A DNA stretch of 13,707 bases from an uncultured Oscillospiraceae bacterium (lineage in GTDB: Bacteria > Bacillota > Clostridia > Oscillospirales > Acutalibacteraceae), in assembly GCA_959596515.1 (NCBI GenBank), contig CAUFXR010000075.1:1-13707 (forward strand), written 5' to 3'. Both the position numbers and the translations under genes were made by a program. The notes beneath the pieces are model-generated. The model saw nothing but the letters and a program-made list of their open reading frames with translations, did no database searches and was not told the origin of the DNA. Positions 12,777 to 13,707 of this stretch are shown here, piece after piece. Positions within the stretch are counted from its first letter, which is position 1, and each line of letters opens with the position of its first letter.

Positions 12777-13637
12777 TTACATTCCTCCCATCTGTAATTC
12801 CTGTGAATTTTCAATACAGCTCTCTAATTCATCCTCGGTACAGAGGAAATAGCTGTCTGAAGAGTTCCAAAATGAAACAAAAAGTTTGCCGTCTTCTGTT
12901 TGAATCGGCTGTTGCTCAAAGTGTTCTCCAAACCCATCCGAACACTGCCCAACCAGCCAGTTTTTAAAAATCTCTGTTTCTTCTTCCGTCAATTGTTCTT
13001 TGAACCGGCAATTGATTCTTCCGTATAATTTCCCTTTGTATTCATCGACAGTCCATAGGGCACTGACGAGCTTGGCCTTCACGCTTTCATCATCGTCAAA
13101 AAACTGTGCCATTTCATCTTCCGGTGATGACTGTTCCATTTCCAGCAGCTCACGGATTTCCCATTCATAACTTTTCAGATACCAGTTTCCCGCTGATTGC
13201 ATTTCACTGTATTCACTGTCTTCAATGTTTCCGTCAAGCGGGCAGAAGAAAGATATTTTGACCTGTCCCAGCATATCCTTCATTTTATTGAGATCCGCCG
13301 TTAATTCCTGAACGGAGTCATATTGGTCATAAAGAATGTTTTGCTCCAGTTCATCTTTGAATTCGTCATCTGCTGTCATAAGCAAATATGCAGTTGTGTT
13401 GGCATCCGCAAGACTGTTATCCTCTCCGAGAAGCCGAATCACATGATTTCCAAAATCACTGTCAGAATATAGCTTTACCTGAATATCATCATCCTCATTG
13501 TCTGTCAGCATAATATCGTTTGGAGACTTTCGGATTCCGATAGACAGCAGCTTTCCATATACATCATAGATACTGTGTGGAAAATCAATGATCAGCGTGT
13601 TACCCTTGTTTTCTATGATTGCATTTAAAATTGCCAT
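12777..13637 (-). CDS. Uncharacterised strongly acidic 286-residue mobile-element protein
   Basis: I cannot name a family with confidence. The N-terminal third (LNAIIENKGNTLIIDFPHS onward) looks like a small alpha/beta domain. An acidic middle region around 150-180 includes PEDEMAQFFDDDES. The C-terminal third holds LTEEETEIFKNWLVGQ followed by CSDGFGEHFEQQPI, a W-x-x-GQ-x-SDG-x-GE-x-x-EQ pattern I associate with uncharacterised proteins of clostridial conjugative elements. By my count about 61 Asp/Glu against 21 Lys/Arg give a net charge near -40, unusual outside DNA-mimic proteins such as antirestriction factors. The ATG at 13637 has GGGAGG eight bases upstream; the gap to the preceding stop is one base. 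Coupled to genes on both sides. Confidence 0.78.
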   Translation of the reverse strand: MAILNAIIENKGNTLIIDFPHSIYDVYGKLLSIGIRKSPNDIMLTDNEDDDIQVKLYSDSDFGNHVIRLLGEDNSLADANTTAYLLMTADDEFKDELEQNILYDQYDSVQELTADLNKMKDMLGQVKISFFCPLDGNIEDSEYSEMQSAGNWYLKSYEWEIRELLEMEQSSPEDEMAQFFDDDESVKAKLVSALWTVDEYKGKLYGRINCRFKEQLTEEETEIFKNWLVGQCSDGFGEHFEQQPIQTEDGKLFVSFWNSSDSYFLCTEDELESCIENSQELQMGGM

Positions 13638-13638
13638 G

Positions 13639-13707
13639 TTACATTCCTCCCATACTCAAGCCTTCGTCTTCATCTTGATCAAGGATATCTTGAAGTCTTT
13701 GGCCGTC
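13639..13707 (-). CDS. C-terminal tail of another mobile-element protein (partial)
   Basis: The last 22 residues and the TAA stop of a gene continuing beyond the window: DGQRLQDILDQDEDEGLSMG followed by GM. It is acidic, like its neighbours. Its final codons ATGGGAGGAATG followed by the stop carry the ribosome binding site of the next gene, and an identical 15-base end recurs at the end of that next gene. Too short to assign a family. Confidence 0.7.
   Translation of the reverse strand, partial: DGQRLQDILDQDEDEGLSMGGM

Larger units (their letters stand above)
11032..13707 (-). mobile_element. Fragment of an integrative conjugative element (right part of window)
   Basis: From the methyltransferase gene to the window end all genes are on the minus strand, nearly gapless, and visibly lower in GC. 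For example 12181-12240 has 23 G+C of 60, against 39 of 60 at 2581-2640. DUF4314 proteins and an orphan C5 methyltransferase are typical cargo of Firmicutes conjugative elements. No integrase, relaxase or attachment site is in view, so the element's left limit between about 10987 and 11032 is an inference from gene content and composition. Confidence 0.6.

Overview
The window looks like part of a gut-type Firmicutes (Clostridia) chromosome. Genes have strong GGAGG ribosome binding sites and sigma-A type promoters. There is a Clostridia-style polyamine operon, a two-gene UxaA-family dehydratase, and on the right a lower-GC block carrying DUF4314 and an orphan cytosine methyltransferase, a combination typical of integrative conjugative elements in these bacteria. 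The genus cannot be fixed from this sequence.

Layout. (1) 1-3897, plus strand: polyamine operon with the 3' end of spermidine synthase (speE), agmatinase (speB), carboxyspermidine/carboxynorspermidine dehydrogenase and carboxynorspermidine decarboxylase (nspC). Agmatinase makes putrescine. SpeE adds an aminopropyl group to it, and the dehydrogenase/decarboxylase pair is an independent aspartate-semialdehyde route to the same triamine. (2) 3898-4734: gene-free region between convergent genes, with two degenerate tandem arrays and a strong bidirectional terminator. (3) 4735-5667, minus: cysteine synthase cysK. (4) 5668-6596: gene-free, with a 46-bp and an 18-bp tandem array and an isolated minus-strand promoter. 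(5) 6597-7145, minus: two-TM DUF3592-like membrane protein. Its presumed leader carries a register-perfect 8-bp tandem array. (6) 7762-9352, minus: two-gene UxaA-family dehydratase (catalytic subunit plus SAF-domain subunit) with its own promoter and terminator. (7) 9735-10986, plus: MarR-type regulator with a consensus promoter overlapped by a 13-bp inverted repeat, followed by a YczE/YitT-type membrane protein. (8) 11032-13707, minus: mobile-element block with an orphan C5-cytosine methyltransferase, DUF4314 protein, two uncharacterised acidic proteins and the tail of another, tightly coupled translationally.

The most unusual feature is that the gene-free regions of the chromosomal part carry five unrelated tandem-repeat families (periods about 16, 23, 46, 18 and 8 bp), while the mobile block and the uxaA-marR gap have none. 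No CRISPR array, rRNA or tRNA gene was seen.
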